Of a stretch of 40,672 nt of DNA, positions 16,207 to 24,600 are shown piece after piece. Both the position numbers and the translations under genes were made by a program. How positions within the stretch are numbered: the first letter of the stretch is position 1; every line of letters starts with the position of its first letter. The notes beneath the pieces are model-generated. The model was given only the letters and a program-made list of their open reading frames with translations. It did not search any database and was not told where the DNA came from. The stretch lies in the IMG/VR virus record IMGVR_UViG_3300001341_000005, positions 1-40,672 of that record. One strand, written 5' to 3'. This stretch comes from a virus.

Positions 16207-17184
16207 ATGACCATGCAGATTTATAAGGGCACGGCGCCGAAACGGCCGTCGGATCTTTTGAAGTATGAACTTAATGCCGAATTTTGTCGTTCTGGTTTCA
16301 CGCTGCTCGCGGGTTCAGGGGCGGAGCGTGTGGTGAAAATGGGAGAATTGCTGGCCCAAAGCGTCACTGCCGGCGCAGCCGCCGTGGCGGCCGATGCAGG
16401 CAATACCGGCGATGGCACTTTGTTCATGGATGTGACCACGCCGATTGGCGCAATCGCCCAGGAAGGCAACTACATCGTTGAATGTATCGGGGGCGACTTC
16501 GACGGCGTGATTGCGGCTGATGCTGGCAATACCGGAAACGGTGCTGGAACAATGCACATGACGAAGACAGCCGAAGGCGTCAAAGCGGGGGTCTATACGG
16601 TAACATTCATTGAACCCGTGTCGAACCTCGGAACGTTTCAGGTTGAGGACCCGGACGGAACCCTTGTCGGAACAGGCGTCGTCGGTACGCTGTTCGACAA
16701 TGTGATTAAATTTACGATCGCGGACGGCGCCGCTGATTTTGTTGCCGGTGATATATTTCGTGTGACGGTGTCGGCGGTTGTCCCGACCGATGGCGGGCTG
16801 TTTTCTGTATCCGCGCCGGATGGTTCTGTGCTCGCAAACGCAACGGTGGGCGTGGCGTATGCAGGTACGCATATCCAGTTTACTATCGCTGACGGCGCGA
16901 TCGACTTTGCTCTCGGTGACAAGTTCACCGTTTCACTTTCGGGCATTGTTGGAAAGGCGGTCGCCTGGGCCCCGGGCGCGACGGACGGTACCGAAGTGAT
17001 CTGGGGTATCGCGCTCAAGGACATTGTTGCTTCTGATGGCGCCGATGCAGCCGGCGGCCTTGGTCTGCTCCGCGGCCCGGCGCTTCTTTTCCAGGGCGAA
17101 ATCGTCTGGCCGTCGGGTATCACGCTGGCGCAGAAAGCAACGGCTCTCGCCAAGCTCGAGGCGCGCAACATTCTGGTGCGCTGA
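16207..17184 (+). CDS. Head decoration protein D family, with internal repeats
   Basis: A 325-residue protein, much longer than lambda gpD (110 residues). The N-terminal part and the final GEIVWPSGITLAQKATAL fit the decoration-protein family, which trims and stabilises the expanded capsid. Between them are repeated beta modules: the phrase ADAGNTG occurs twice (near 61 and 106) and the phrase KFTIADGAADFVAGD/QFTIADGAIDFALGD occurs twice (near 170 and 225). AAAGGA lies seven bases before ATG 16207. The insertions may be extra surface-exposed domains. The family call is good; the repeat role is unknown. Confidence 0.82.
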   Translation: MTMQIYKGTAPKRPSDLLKYELNAEFCRSGFTLLAGSGAERVVKMGELLAQSVTAGAAAVAADAGNTGDGTLFMDVTTPIGAIAQEGNYIVECIGGDFDGVIAADAGNTGNGAGTMHMTKTAEGVKAGVYTVTFIEPVSNLGTFQVEDPDGTLVGTGVVGTLFDNVIKFTIADGAADFVAGDIFRVTVSAVVPTDGGLFSVSAPDGSVLANATVGVAYAGTHIQFTIADGAIDFALGDKFTVSLSGIVGKAVAWAPGATDGTEVIWGIALKDIVASDGADAAGGLGLLRGPALLFQGEIVWPSGITLAQKATALAKLEARNILVR

Positions 17185-17211
17185 GGCCTTTATCACTCAT
17201 GGCCACAGGTT

Positions 17212-17249
17212 CCAAGCAAGTTGCCGTGCCACTCGCGGCACTTGCTTGG
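17212..17249. other. Strong intercistronic hairpin between decoration and capsid genes
   Basis: CCAAGCAAGTTGCCG (17212-17226) pairs with CGGCACTTGCTTGG (17236-17249) as a 14-bp stem with one bulged T and a nine-base loop. No T-run follows, so it is not a simple terminator. It could protect or process the capsid mRNA or pause transcription, tuning the decoration/capsid ratio. The other bases of this 147-base gap hold only the capsid ribosome site. Confidence 0.5.
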
Positions 17250-17331
17250 GCTCGCGATCTTCGGCCAGCCAATCCACCCATCCTTTAACAGTGCGGTTGT
17301 CCGCGCCTTGCGACCATGAAAGGGCTGTAAG

Positions 17332-18378
17332 ATGCCTGAATTCGATTTTTCCTACACAAATGTCGACCTCACTCAGGAAGTGAACCGTCTCCCGAACACC
17401 TACGGTATGATCAACGCACTCGGCTTGGCGCCGATTGAGCCAAGAACCACGCGCTATGTTCGGATAGAGTTGAAAGATGGCAAACTCTATGTGCTCGCCG
17501 CACGAGAACGCGGCGCTCCGGGCACCGTGGGCCCAGGTAAGTCCGAGGGATACATCATTCTTGAAATTCCGCATTTCCCGCACCTGGAGTCGATCCGCGT
17601 CGACGATGCGGACGGGCTCCTGGAAGTGGTCAACGGTACAGTTACGCCGCGCTCGATCGACCGGGAGCTTGCACGTAAGTTGATGGAGATTCGGAGAAAC
17701 CACTCGATTACGCTGGAATACATTCGGATCGGAATGTTGAAAGGGGTGATCAAGGACGGTGAAGGGACTGAACTCTACGACCTTTTCGACGCCTTCGACA
17801 TTACGAAGAAGTCGGTGGATTTCAAGCTTGGCACAGCAAGTACGGATGTGCGCGAGAAGTGCGAAGAAACCATCGACCATGCGATGACCAAACTGCAAGG
17901 AGAGACAACTAACGGCGTCGAGTCGATTGTCGATTCTAAGTTTTTCAACAAGCTGATTGCCCATGCGAAGGTCGAAAAATTCTGGTTGCAGGCTCAAAAC
18001 TCGAGTGAGCATCGCGAGTTGAATCGCCAAATGCTAGGCGGTTCCTGGGGCCGCGTGTTTGATTTTGGCGACGTCCGTTTTCGGGAGTACAAGGGCGGCT
18101 TGCCGGTGAAAGATTCCAGCGGAAACATCACGACCGAGGCGAACGTTGCCGAGAATACCGGGCATGCCTATCCGTCCGGCACACAGTCGATGATGCGTAC
18201 GTTCGAGGCCCCCGTGCACCACATTGACATGATCAATGAGGAGCCGGACCAGGACACGGTCTATATTTCAGTGAAGGAGCTCGACCACGGCGAGGGTTAC
18301 GAGTTGAAGTCACAATCGAACCGGTTGGCTGTGTGCAAGCAACCCGAGTGCCTGGTCGAACTTAAGACTTCGAACTAG
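17332..18378 (+). CDS. Major capsid protein, lambda gpE family
   Basis: A 348-residue shell protein of HK97 fold. Sequence marks of the family are the N-terminal FSYTNVDLTQEVNRLPNTYG, the proline/beta-rich RYVRIELKDGKLYVLAA and ARKLMEIRRNHSITLEYIRIG, and the C-terminal region rich in beta strands (YISVKELDHGEGYELKSQS). Length is close to lambda gpE (341). AAGGG about ten bases upstream supports ATG 17332. It stands downstream of the decoration gene and upstream of the joiner genes, as in lambda. Confidence 0.93.
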   Translation: MPEFDFSYTNVDLTQEVNRLPNTYGMINALGLAPIEPRTTRYVRIELKDGKLYVLAARERGAPGTVGPGKSEGYIILEIPHFPHLESIRVDDADGLLEVVNGTVTPRSIDRELARKLMEIRRNHSITLEYIRIGMLKGVIKDGEGTELYDLFDAFDITKKSVDFKLGTASTDVREKCEETIDHAMTKLQGETTNGVESIVDSKFFNKLIAHAKVEKFWLQAQNSSEHRELNRQMLGGSWGRVFDFGDVRFREYKGGLPVKDSSGNITTEANVAENTGHAYPSGTQSMMRTFEAPVHHIDMINEEPDQDTVYISVKELDHGEGYELKSQSNRLAVCKQPECLVELKTSN

Positions 18379-18384
18379 TCTTCC

Positions 18385-18771
18385 ATGACCTTCTTCAACG
18401 AAATCGCGTCCGCGGCGGCGGAAGCCGCGGACGTTTTCGGCCATGATGAATTCGTGGCCACGCCGATGATCCATGCAGCGCACGGAAATCCCGAACCCGA
18501 CCCGGCCCGTAGCGCATTTGCATTCAAGGGGCAGTTCGATGCTGACCCTGAATTGTCGGCCTCCGGAGGGGGACGGGCTGTTCGTCCCGACACCGAGCAA
18601 AAGCGGTCCTCCGGCAAATTCTTGATCACGGCCTTCTCCGCCGCATGGCCGCATGCGCTGAGAAACGGCGATCGGATTACCCGGACCAAGACCGGTGAAA
18701 AATTCACGGTCGCCACGACCATGCCGGACGGCAGGGGACATGTGGCGCTGACGTTGAACCGAGCGAAATGA
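18385..18771 (+). CDS. Head-tail completion protein, gpFII-like
   Basis: A 128-residue protein whose order of features matches lambda FII: an acidic N-terminal helix, then AFKGQFDADPEL, a beta region LITAFSAAW, the turn LRNGDRITR and the closing FTVATTMPDGRGHVALTLNR. In lambda FII caps the packaged head and forms the tail-docking surface. Start ATG 18385 has no obvious ribosome site and lies six bases after the capsid stop, so it is probably translated by coupling. The next start overlaps its stop (ATGA). Confidence 0.75.
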   Translation: MTFFNEIASAAAEAADVFGHDEFVATPMIHAAHGNPEPDPARSAFAFKGQFDADPELSASGGGRAVRPDTEQKRSSGKFLITAFSAAWPHALRNGDRITRTKTGEKFTVATTMPDGRGHVALTLNRAK

Positions 18772-19517
18772 CAACCATCGCTGCAACCGTACTGCGCCAT
18801 GCCGCCCGCGAAGCCCTGGCGCCCTATTCGGCTTATCTGGCCGGCAATGGCTTCCCGACAATCGCACAGGCGCGCGTCTTCGTTGACCGCGGCGCCTTTG
18901 CGGACGATCTGGGCGATGAGGGCGAGGAGTTGCCGACGGTTTCGATTTATTCGCCGCAGCGCGACGGATCGGAGCGGGGGCGGTCGCAAGGATCCGCCGC
19001 GGCGGATTGGATTATCGATCTGCATGTGATCCTGACGATGGCCGTCCTGGATAACGGTGACGGCGTGGCCAGTGTGATGGCGGCGCATTCATCGCCGCAG
19101 GCGGAAGCCAAACTGGAATTTCTGGGGTGGCAGATCCGCCATCTGTTGCTTGTCGGCGAACAGGGCGCGGCGTTTCGGCATCTGGCGAAGAAAGTTCCAA
19201 AGATCGTGACGCGCGGCTTTTTCGATCCCGGGCTGCAACTGGCGATCGCGCAACATGAAATGATCATCACCTGTGAGTGCGACGATCGCCTGAGAGACGA
19301 TGCCGGCGGGATCCCGGGCAAAGTTGAGGAGGTTCGCCAGATGCTGCCGGAAGGTTCGGACGGGCGGACATATCTCGATCAGTTTGCGGCCGCGGTTGAC
19401 GAAATTACGCGCGCGCCGATCACCGATATTCGTTTCGGCGCCAATGTCGGCAAGCCGGCGCCGGCCACACCTGAAGACGGCGAGCTGCAGGCTCGTGTCG
19501 ATCCAACGGAGACCTGA
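18768..19517 (+). CDS. Phage head-tail or tail-completion protein, function inferred
   Basis: A 249-residue protein located between the head-completion and tail genes, where Mu-like and lambda-like phages encode a tail terminator or adapter. I see no decisive motif. The N-terminal half has an alternating hydrophobic pattern, the middle is beta-like (DWIIDLHVILTMAVL) and the C-terminal third is acidic (APATPEDGELQARVDPTET). It starts at an ATG overlapping the upstream stop. Assignment as a completion protein rests on position only. Confidence 0.65.
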   Translation: MTTIAATVLRHAAREALAPYSAYLAGNGFPTIAQARVFVDRGAFADDLGDEGEELPTVSIYSPQRDGSERGRSQGSAAADWIIDLHVILTMAVLDNGDGVASVMAAHSSPQAEAKLEFLGWQIRHLLLVGEQGAAFRHLAKKVPKIVTRGFFDPGLQLAIAQHEMIITCECDDRLRDDAGGIPGKVEEVRQMLPEGSDGRTYLDQFAAAVDEITRAPITDIRFGANVGKPAPATPEDGELQARVDPTET

Positions 19518-19520
19518 CCC

Positions 19521-19841
19521 ATGGCGAAACTTGTCCGATGCGTGTTGGCCAATCTGGAGCACACATTGCCGATGCCAGATCGTGGCTATCATCTATTTCC
19601 GCAATCCGAACACGGACGCGTCGTCGATGTCGAAAAACCGTTCTATCGGGCCGCTCTGAACGACGGTTCGATCCTGCGGCACCCGGACCCGAAAGCGGCG
19701 GAAGACGCGCTGGCGCGCGAAGCCAAACAAGCCGCCGTTGAGGCCGCATCAGCGGCAAATACAGCGGACAATTCAACGAATGACGATTCCAGCGCTGGTG
19801 ATGCCGGCGCCCGGAAACCAGCCAAAGGAGCGAAATCATGA
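19521..19841 (+). CDS. DUF2635-like phage protein
   Basis: A 106-residue protein. Residues 30-55 (SEHGRVVDVEKPFYRAALNDGSILR) fit the DUF2635 pattern of small proteins placed directly before the Mu-type tail sheath. The rest is a low-complexity Ala/Asp/Asn/Lys tail. The family has no firm function; it is likely a minor tail or tail-assembly component. It overlaps the sheath start by four bases (ATGA), which links it to the tail operon. Confidence 0.7.
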   Translation: MAKLVRCVLANLEHTLPMPDRGYHLFPQSEHGRVVDVEKPFYRAALNDGSILRHPDPKAAEDALAREAKQAAVEAASAANTADNSTNDDSSAGDAGARKPAKGAKS

Positions 19842-21334
19842 GCGGCGTAGGCTTTGAAAACATCCCCGGCAGCGGCCTGGTCGCGCCGCTTCTGACGTTT
19901 GAGCTGACGTCCGGCGGCACGTTCGAGTCGCCGGCGCGGGAACTGATCGTCGGATTCAAGAATACCGGCGCGACGATCCCCTTGAACACGCCGACGGCGG
20001 TATCCAGCCACAATGAAGTGCGGGAGATTGCCGGCGTCGGGTCGATGCTCGAGGACAAGTTCCGGATTGCCCGGCTAAATGCACCGGCGCAGGAAATCTG
20101 GGTCATGGCGATCGACGATGTCGGCACCGCGGCGGTGTGGACGGCGACCGTCGACAGTGTGCCGGATGCAGGTGTCGGCATCCTGGAAATCGGCGGCGAC
20201 CCGGTTTCGGTGACGGTAGCGGACGGCGACGCGGTTGGGGATGTGGCAACCGCCCTGGCTACGGCGATCAATGGGTACTACGACGAACTCTCCGGGACAT
20301 CCCTGCAGGTCACCGCGGCGGCGGCTCTTGGGGTCGTCACGATCACCGCCCGGCACAAGGGGGCGATCTTCAATGATCTGGACTTTTACCTGCCGCCGAC
20401 CGGCAACGTGCTTGCCGGCAAAGTGACCTTGGCCGTCGACACCGCGGGCGCCGGCGATCCGGATTGTTCCGCGGGCCTTGCCGCCCTTGGCGACAATCCG
20501 TTTGATTGGCAGTCCTGGACGTTTTCAGATGCGACCAATCGCGGCCGCTATCGCGATGCGATGGATGACGTTTCCGGTCAATGGTCCTATTTGCAACAGA
20601 TCTATGGCCATGTTGGCATGTCGATCGGTGGGACCACGTCCGAAGTGACGACGATCGGTCTTGGGGAGAACGACCGGCACAAGACCGGTATTTTCTATCC
20701 GAACGGTACAGGCGGAACGCCGACACCGCCCTGGCGTTGGGATGCGGGCCTGCTGTCCAGGGTCGTGCCGTGGCTCGTGGATGGCGCACTCGGCAATGTG
20801 TCGAGGAACCAGACGGGGTTGATCGTCAAGGGATTGCGGCCGCCGCGGGATCCGTCGAAAAACTCCGACTACCCCACCCGTAACGCGTTCAACAAATCCG
20901 GGATCGCGACCTGGCATGTGACGGCGTCCGGTCAGGTGGCGGTCGACAAGCTTGTGACCATGTTCCGGCTCGACCCGCAGGGCCTGCCGGATTCAACGTT
21001 CCGCGACATCCAGTCCATGGGGCAGATGATGTACGCGCTGCGCCGGTTCCGGTCGTTCCTTGCAAGCGAACATGGCCAGAAGGCGCTTGCCGATTCCAAT
21101 CCGACCGATCTCGGCGCGATTTCCACGCCGAAGGATATCGAGGGGACCATGTACCGGGTTGCCGATACGATGCCGGGCGTCTTGGAAAACGCCAGGTTCA
21201 TCGTTCAGCGCAACCCGGAAAATCACAATCGGGTCGATATCATGGCAGATCTCGATCGGGTCAATGCACTTGACGTCATGGCCGGCAATGCCCGGCTGCA
21301 TTCCCAATTCACCGAAGCGAACGGCCTGGCCTGA
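19838..21334 (+). CDS. Contractile tail sheath protein, Mu gpL-like
   Basis: A 498-residue subunit of the contractile sheath. Family marks are the N-terminal GFENIPGSGLVAPLLTFEL, the central FDWQSWTFSDATNRGRYRD and ENDRHKTGIFYPNGTGGTPT, and the C-terminal DPQGLPDSTFRDIQSMGQM. Contraction of the sheath drives the tube through the host envelope, so this phage is a myovirus. The gene is followed by the tube gene and then by the assembly chaperones, the order of Mu gpL, gpM, gp41/42. Confidence 0.93.
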   Translation: MSGVGFENIPGSGLVAPLLTFELTSGGTFESPARELIVGFKNTGATIPLNTPTAVSSHNEVREIAGVGSMLEDKFRIARLNAPAQEIWVMAIDDVGTAAVWTATVDSVPDAGVGILEIGGDPVSVTVADGDAVGDVATALATAINGYYDELSGTSLQVTAAAALGVVTITARHKGAIFNDLDFYLPPTGNVLAGKVTLAVDTAGAGDPDCSAGLAALGDNPFDWQSWTFSDATNRGRYRDAMDDVSGQWSYLQQIYGHVGMSIGGTTSEVTTIGLGENDRHKTGIFYPNGTGGTPTPPWRWDAGLLSRVVPWLVDGALGNVSRNQTGLIVKGLRPPRDPSKNSDYPTRNAFNKSGIATWHVTASGQVAVDKLVTMFRLDPQGLPDSTFRDIQSMGQMMYALRRFRSFLASEHGQKALADSNPTDLGAISTPKDIEGTMYRVADTMPGVLENARFIVQRNPENHNRVDIMADLDRVNALDVMAGNARLHSQFTEANGLA

Positions 21335-21376
21335 CGGCCGGCACAAACGTTTCGAACCAGATCAGGAGACTAGGCC

Positions 21377-21742
21377 ATGTCAGAATTCGGCGGTGAATTT
21401 CGGTTCCGTTATGCCGGCGGTAACCCGCTTACAATGCGCGGGGAAACGACGATTGATCCGACCAATACGGAAAACACGACCGTCGTCAATCAGAACGGCT
21501 CGCTGGCGAAGGTCGTGGGTCTCATGCCCTATCGGCTTGAATGCACGTTCGAGGATGGCGCGGCGGTCGATTGGGATGCAATCCTGCGGGCGACGGAAAT
21601 CGATTGCACGATGACCGAAGACTATACCGGGACGGTCTATACGATGACCGGCGGTCATTTCGAGGGCAAGCCGCGGGTCAACCGGAACAATGGCGAGGTG
21701 TCGGGCCTGGCCTTCGTCGGTCGCCAGTTCCGGAAGGCGTAG
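21377..21742 (+). CDS. Tail tube protein, Mu gpM-like
   Basis: A 121-residue protein with the compact beta-rich composition of Mu gpM and family: SEFGGEFRFRYAGGNP, the VNQNGSLAKVVGLMPYRLEC region, and the C-terminal YTMTGGHFEGKPRVNRNNGE. It would polymerise into the inner tube surrounded by the sheath. Start ATG 21377 follows the sheath by 42 bases with AGGAGA close upstream. Confidence 0.85.
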   Translation: MSEFGGEFRFRYAGGNPLTMRGETTIDPTNTENTTVVNQNGSLAKVVGLMPYRLECTFEDGAAVDWDAILRATEIDCTMTEDYTGTVYTMTGGHFEGKPRVNRNNGEVSGLAFVGRQFRKA

Positions 21743-21745
21743 AGC

Positions 21746-22105
21746 ATGTCGACGGATTACCCGCTCACACTGACGTTGTCGAAATCCTATCCGTTCGGCG
21801 ACGGTAAGTTCAGCACGTTGCGGTATCGCGCGCCGCGATTTCCTGACTACGTTGCCGAGGGCAAGCCGCAACAATGGGTTTATGGGGACGGGAATCGCGT
21901 TCTGCAGGTCTCGACCGAATGCATCAACGCCTATGTTGATCGACTGTTTGAACGCTCCGACCATGTCCAGATCGCTGACCTTGCGGACACGCTTTTGATT
22001 GAGGATACGATCCTCGATTTTTTTACAGAAGCCCGAATTTCCAACGCTACGCAAGCGGACTCCTCTGGCGATTCGGATGGCGACCGTCAGATCTCCGGGA
22101 CCTGA
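21746..22105 (+). CDS. Tail assembly chaperone, zero-frame product (Mu gp41-like)
   Basis: A 119-residue protein read without frameshifting. The core (LTLTLSKSYPFGDGKFSTLRYRAP, about residues 6-30) fits phage tail assembly chaperones that coat the tape measure before tube assembly. Sequence up to about residue 93 is well structured; the zero-frame tail beyond it is Ser/Asp-rich and low-complexity, as expected for a default terminated product. It lies three bases after the tube gene. The longer frameshifted version is described separately. Confidence 0.8.
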   Translation: MSTDYPLTLTLSKSYPFGDGKFSTLRYRAPRFPDYVAEGKPQQWVYGDGNRVLQVSTECINAYVDRLFERSDHVQIADLADTLLIEDTILDFFTEARISNATQADSSGDSDGDRQISGT

Positions 22106-22173
22106 CCTTTGCCGAAATTGAATTCTATGCGGCGGACTTCGCGGACTGGTCCGAAGCCCAGTCCGATTCCTGA
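21746..22173 (+). CDS. Tail assembly chaperone, -1 frameshift product (Mu gp41/gp42-like)
   Basis: At the slippery run T TTT TTT (22018-22024) a -1 slip re-reads base 22024 and continues to TGA 22171-22173, giving 142 residues: the first 93 shared with the short product, then 49 in the second frame including LLWRFGWRPSDLRDL and TFAEIEFYAADFADW, a pattern of gp42-like chaperones. Two overlapping tail chaperones joined by a frameshift upstream of the tape measure are conserved in long-tailed phages, and P2 E+E' uses a very similar T-rich site. The second frame has no ATG of its own near the overlap. Confidence 0.75.
22018..22024 (+). other. Slippery site for -1 ribosomal frameshifting
   Basis: Seven consecutive T residues lie in the zero frame as gaT TTT TTT aca. 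Both tRNA-Phe pairings stay unchanged after a -1 slip. A small CGCT/AGCG stem lies about 20 bases downstream (22045-22057) and may act as a pause, although it is weak. Confidence 0.7.
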
Positions 22174-22188
22174 CCTGAAGGTGCACGA

Positions 22189-24141
22189 ATGAGCACGCGC
22201 GAAGTCGAAGCCAGGTTACGTCTCAAAGCGTTCGACGATACCGGCACGGTCTTTAAAGGCCTGTCGAAACGGTTCGACCGCATGGTCCGGCAAGCCGGGG
22301 CGTTCAACCGTCAGGCCGGCGCCATGAACCGGTCGGTTCGACGGCTTGACCGCGGGTTCATGGGTGTCGCCGCCCGGGCGACGACGTTCCTGGCGCCCGC
22401 CGCCATTACGGCCGGAATGAATGTCGCGACCAAACGATTTGCGTCGTTTGAGCGGGAATTGCAGCGTCTGGTGATTACGGGCGAGGCAACCGACGATCAG
22501 ATCGGTGTCGTCAAAAAGCGGATCGAGGAGGTGGCCGACGTCGCGGCGTTGCCGATCGCCAACGTCAAGGAAGGCTTTGCGTCCCTGCTTGAGGCTGGCA
22601 AGACGGTCGAGGAAGCTTTGAAACTGCTTGAGGCAACGAGCGTTGCCGCGCAGGCCTCCGATTCCCGGGCGGCGGACCTGGCCACCACGATCATTGCCGT
22701 CGGCGACAATCTGGGCTTTGCGGCGGACCAGGCCCAGCTTGCCTTCGACATCATGATCAAGGGCGGCAAGCTGGGCAAATTCGAATTGAAGGACATGGCT
22801 CAGCATCTGCCGGGCCTGGTTCCGCAATTCGCCAATCTCGGCATGAAGGGCGAGGAAGGTCTAATCCGTCTGGTCGCGATGATGCAGACGGTTCGCTTGC
22901 AGACCGGCGATGCCGGCCAGGCTGCGACAGCGCTCGGCGACCTGTTCCAGAAAATGGAAGTCGACACGGTCCAGAACAAGTTCAAAAAATTCGGGATCGA
23001 CGTTCGGTCATCGTTGGCGAAGGCGCGACGCGAGGGCAAGGATCTGATCGAGGTATTTCTTGATTTGGCGAAAGAGGCGACCAAAGGCGATCTGTCGAAA
23101 CTGCCGCAACTGATCCCGGATAAGGAAATGCGGCGTGCGGTCAACGCCATGCTGCAGGAACGCGGGCGCCTGAAGGGTTTTGAAAGCGAATTGGACAACG
23201 CCGCCGGCGAAACCGCCAAGGACCTGTCTCGGTTGACCGACGACGCGCAGGCCTCTCTCGATCGCTTGGCGAATTCCTGGGATCAGACGGTGCGCCGGAT
23301 CGGCGCGCTATCCGCCAAGATCCTTGTTCCGGCGTTCGACACGCTGAACAAGGCGCTGGATCCGGACACGTACACGACGATCCGTGACGATCCGATTATT
23401 GCCGAAGCCCTGCGCGAAGGCGGCACGACATTCGGGATCACCGATCGACACAAGAAGATCATCACCGCGGAGCGTGACAAGCTTAACGCTGAAATCGGGT
23501 CGATCCTGGCTCGCGGTGACAGCGCGTCCGCCATGGAACAATCGGGTGTGCAATTGTTGAGGCACGAACTGGCGGCTTTCAACGATGCACTTGCGCGGAT
23601 CGAAAGCCAGGGCGTCGACGGTACCCGATTCGATTTCCTGCCACCCGTTATTCAACAGGCCGGATCGACGTTCCCCGACGACCCGGCCCTGAAATCCGAA
23701 ATCGCGGCGCCGCGGTCGAAACCCGGTGATCGCATGACCATCGGCCTGCCGCGCAGCAAGCCGGGCGACGGGGTGTTTATCGGCAGTGGTCGCCGTCAGC
23801 CGACGGGGTCGCAGGCCGCGCCGGATCTCCCGGCGCCCCGCGCCGATTTTGAATTCTTGAAACCGGTGTCGGTGGATGACGGCGCGGTTCGTGAAGCGGA
23901 AAAGGCCTTCGGCGACATTGAACGCGCCGCCGATATCGACCTTTCGGCGGCGGGCAACAAGGCCATGGGCGGCTTCGTAGACGGTTTCGAGCAACAGGCG
24001 GCGCGAGCGATCATGAAGGCCGAGGAAACCCGTGCAAAGATCGAAGCGATCATGAGCAAACCGATCCGTGCGAACGTGTCGATCAGTGCCAACGCAAATA
24101 TCGGCCGCGGCATGCCGAACATTGACGAAGGGGACGGTTAG
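22189..24141 (+). CDS. Tape measure protein
   Basis: A 650-residue protein that sets tail length. The N-terminus (about 1-45) is basic and helical; the stretch AARATTFLAPAAITAGMN looks like a membrane-active segment as in many tape measures, and the middle is predicted coiled coil with the conserved GFAADQAQLAFDIMIKGGKLG and MAQHLPGLVPQFANLG region of the TP901-like family. The C-terminal third is low-complexity and helical, with RANVSISANANIGRG at the end. It is shorter than Mu-like homologues of long tails, so the tail is probably short, about 0.1 micrometre by the usual 0.15 nm per residue. Confidence 0.9.
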   Translation: MSTREVEARLRLKAFDDTGTVFKGLSKRFDRMVRQAGAFNRQAGAMNRSVRRLDRGFMGVAARATTFLAPAAITAGMNVATKRFASFERELQRLVITGEATDDQIGVVKKRIEEVADVAALPIANVKEGFASLLEAGKTVEEALKLLEATSVAAQASDSRAADLATTIIAVGDNLGFAADQAQLAFDIMIKGGKLGKFELKDMAQHLPGLVPQFANLGMKGEEGLIRLVAMMQTVRLQTGDAGQAATALGDLFQKMEVDTVQNKFKKFGIDVRSSLAKARREGKDLIEVFLDLAKEATKGDLSKLPQLIPDKEMRRAVNAMLQERGRLKGFESELDNAAGETAKDLSRLTDDAQASLDRLANSWDQTVRRIGALSAKILVPAFDTLNKALDPDTYTTIRDDPIIAEALREGGTTFGITDRHKKIITAERDKLNAEIGSILARGDSASAMEQSGVQLLRHELAAFNDALARIESQGVDGTRFDFLPPVIQQAGSTFPDDPALKSEIAAPRSKPGDRMTIGLPRSKPGDGVFIGSGRRQPTGSQAAPDLPAPRADFEFLKPVSVDDGAVREAEKAFGDIERAADIDLSAAGNKAMGGFVDGFEQQAARAIMKAEETRAKIEAIMSKPIRANVSISANANIGRGMPNIDEGDG

Positions 24142-24600
24142 ATGGCGCGGGACTGGACCAGGGCATTCTGGCCTGCGACCTTCAAGGGATTTCCGTTCGA
24201 AGTCGATGTCGACGAATTCGAGGGCGGGCGGCGTGTCTCGGTTGCCGAAGTGGCTTATCGCGACGACCCGATCACAGAGGATTTCGGCGGACGGGCGAAG
24301 CGGGCCTTCGTGACGGCCTATCTTGCCAGCGATTTCGTCGACGGGGCGAGCGTGGGGTTTGCCGCGATATTGGGATCGTCGGGCCCGGGGCTCCTGACCT
24401 TGCCTCTTGGCATTCAGGGTCTTTATCGCTGTGAACATTTCCGCCGCGTTCGCGAGAAGGATCGTAACGGCTATATCGCCTTCGATCTGGAATTCGTGAC
24501 GGCCGGTCTTTCGTCCGTTCCGTTCGCTGCCGGCGCGATCGTGCCGCGGCTTTCACATCTGGCGACCGCGGGGCGAGCCGCCCTTGGAGCGACCTTCTGA
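24142..24600 (+). CDS. DNA circularisation / tail-hub protein, N-terminal domain (Mu gpN N-half)
   Basis: A 152-residue protein matching the N-terminal domain of Mu gpN (DNA_circ_N family): it opens MARDWTRAFWPATFKGFPFEV, has VSVAEVAYRDDPITEDFGGRAKRAF, and a conserved beta region ending LEFVTAG. In Mu, gpN is a single protein of about 490 residues. Here this domain ends at 24600 and the C-terminal part is a separate gene starting at 24600 (TGATG overlap). The products probably form one baseplate hub complex. Confidence 0.8.
   Translation: MARDWTRAFWPATFKGFPFEVDVDEFEGGRRVSVAEVAYRDDPITEDFGGRAKRAFVTAYLASDFVDGASVGFAAILGSSGPGLLTLPLGIQGLYRCEHFRRVREKDRNGYIAFDLEFVTAGLSSVPFAAGAIVPRLSHLATAGRAALGATF

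Noticed and set aside
23308-24438. A 376-codon minus-strand frame opposite the tape measure
   Set aside because: It is a shadow of the tape measure codons and has no ribosome site or motif.
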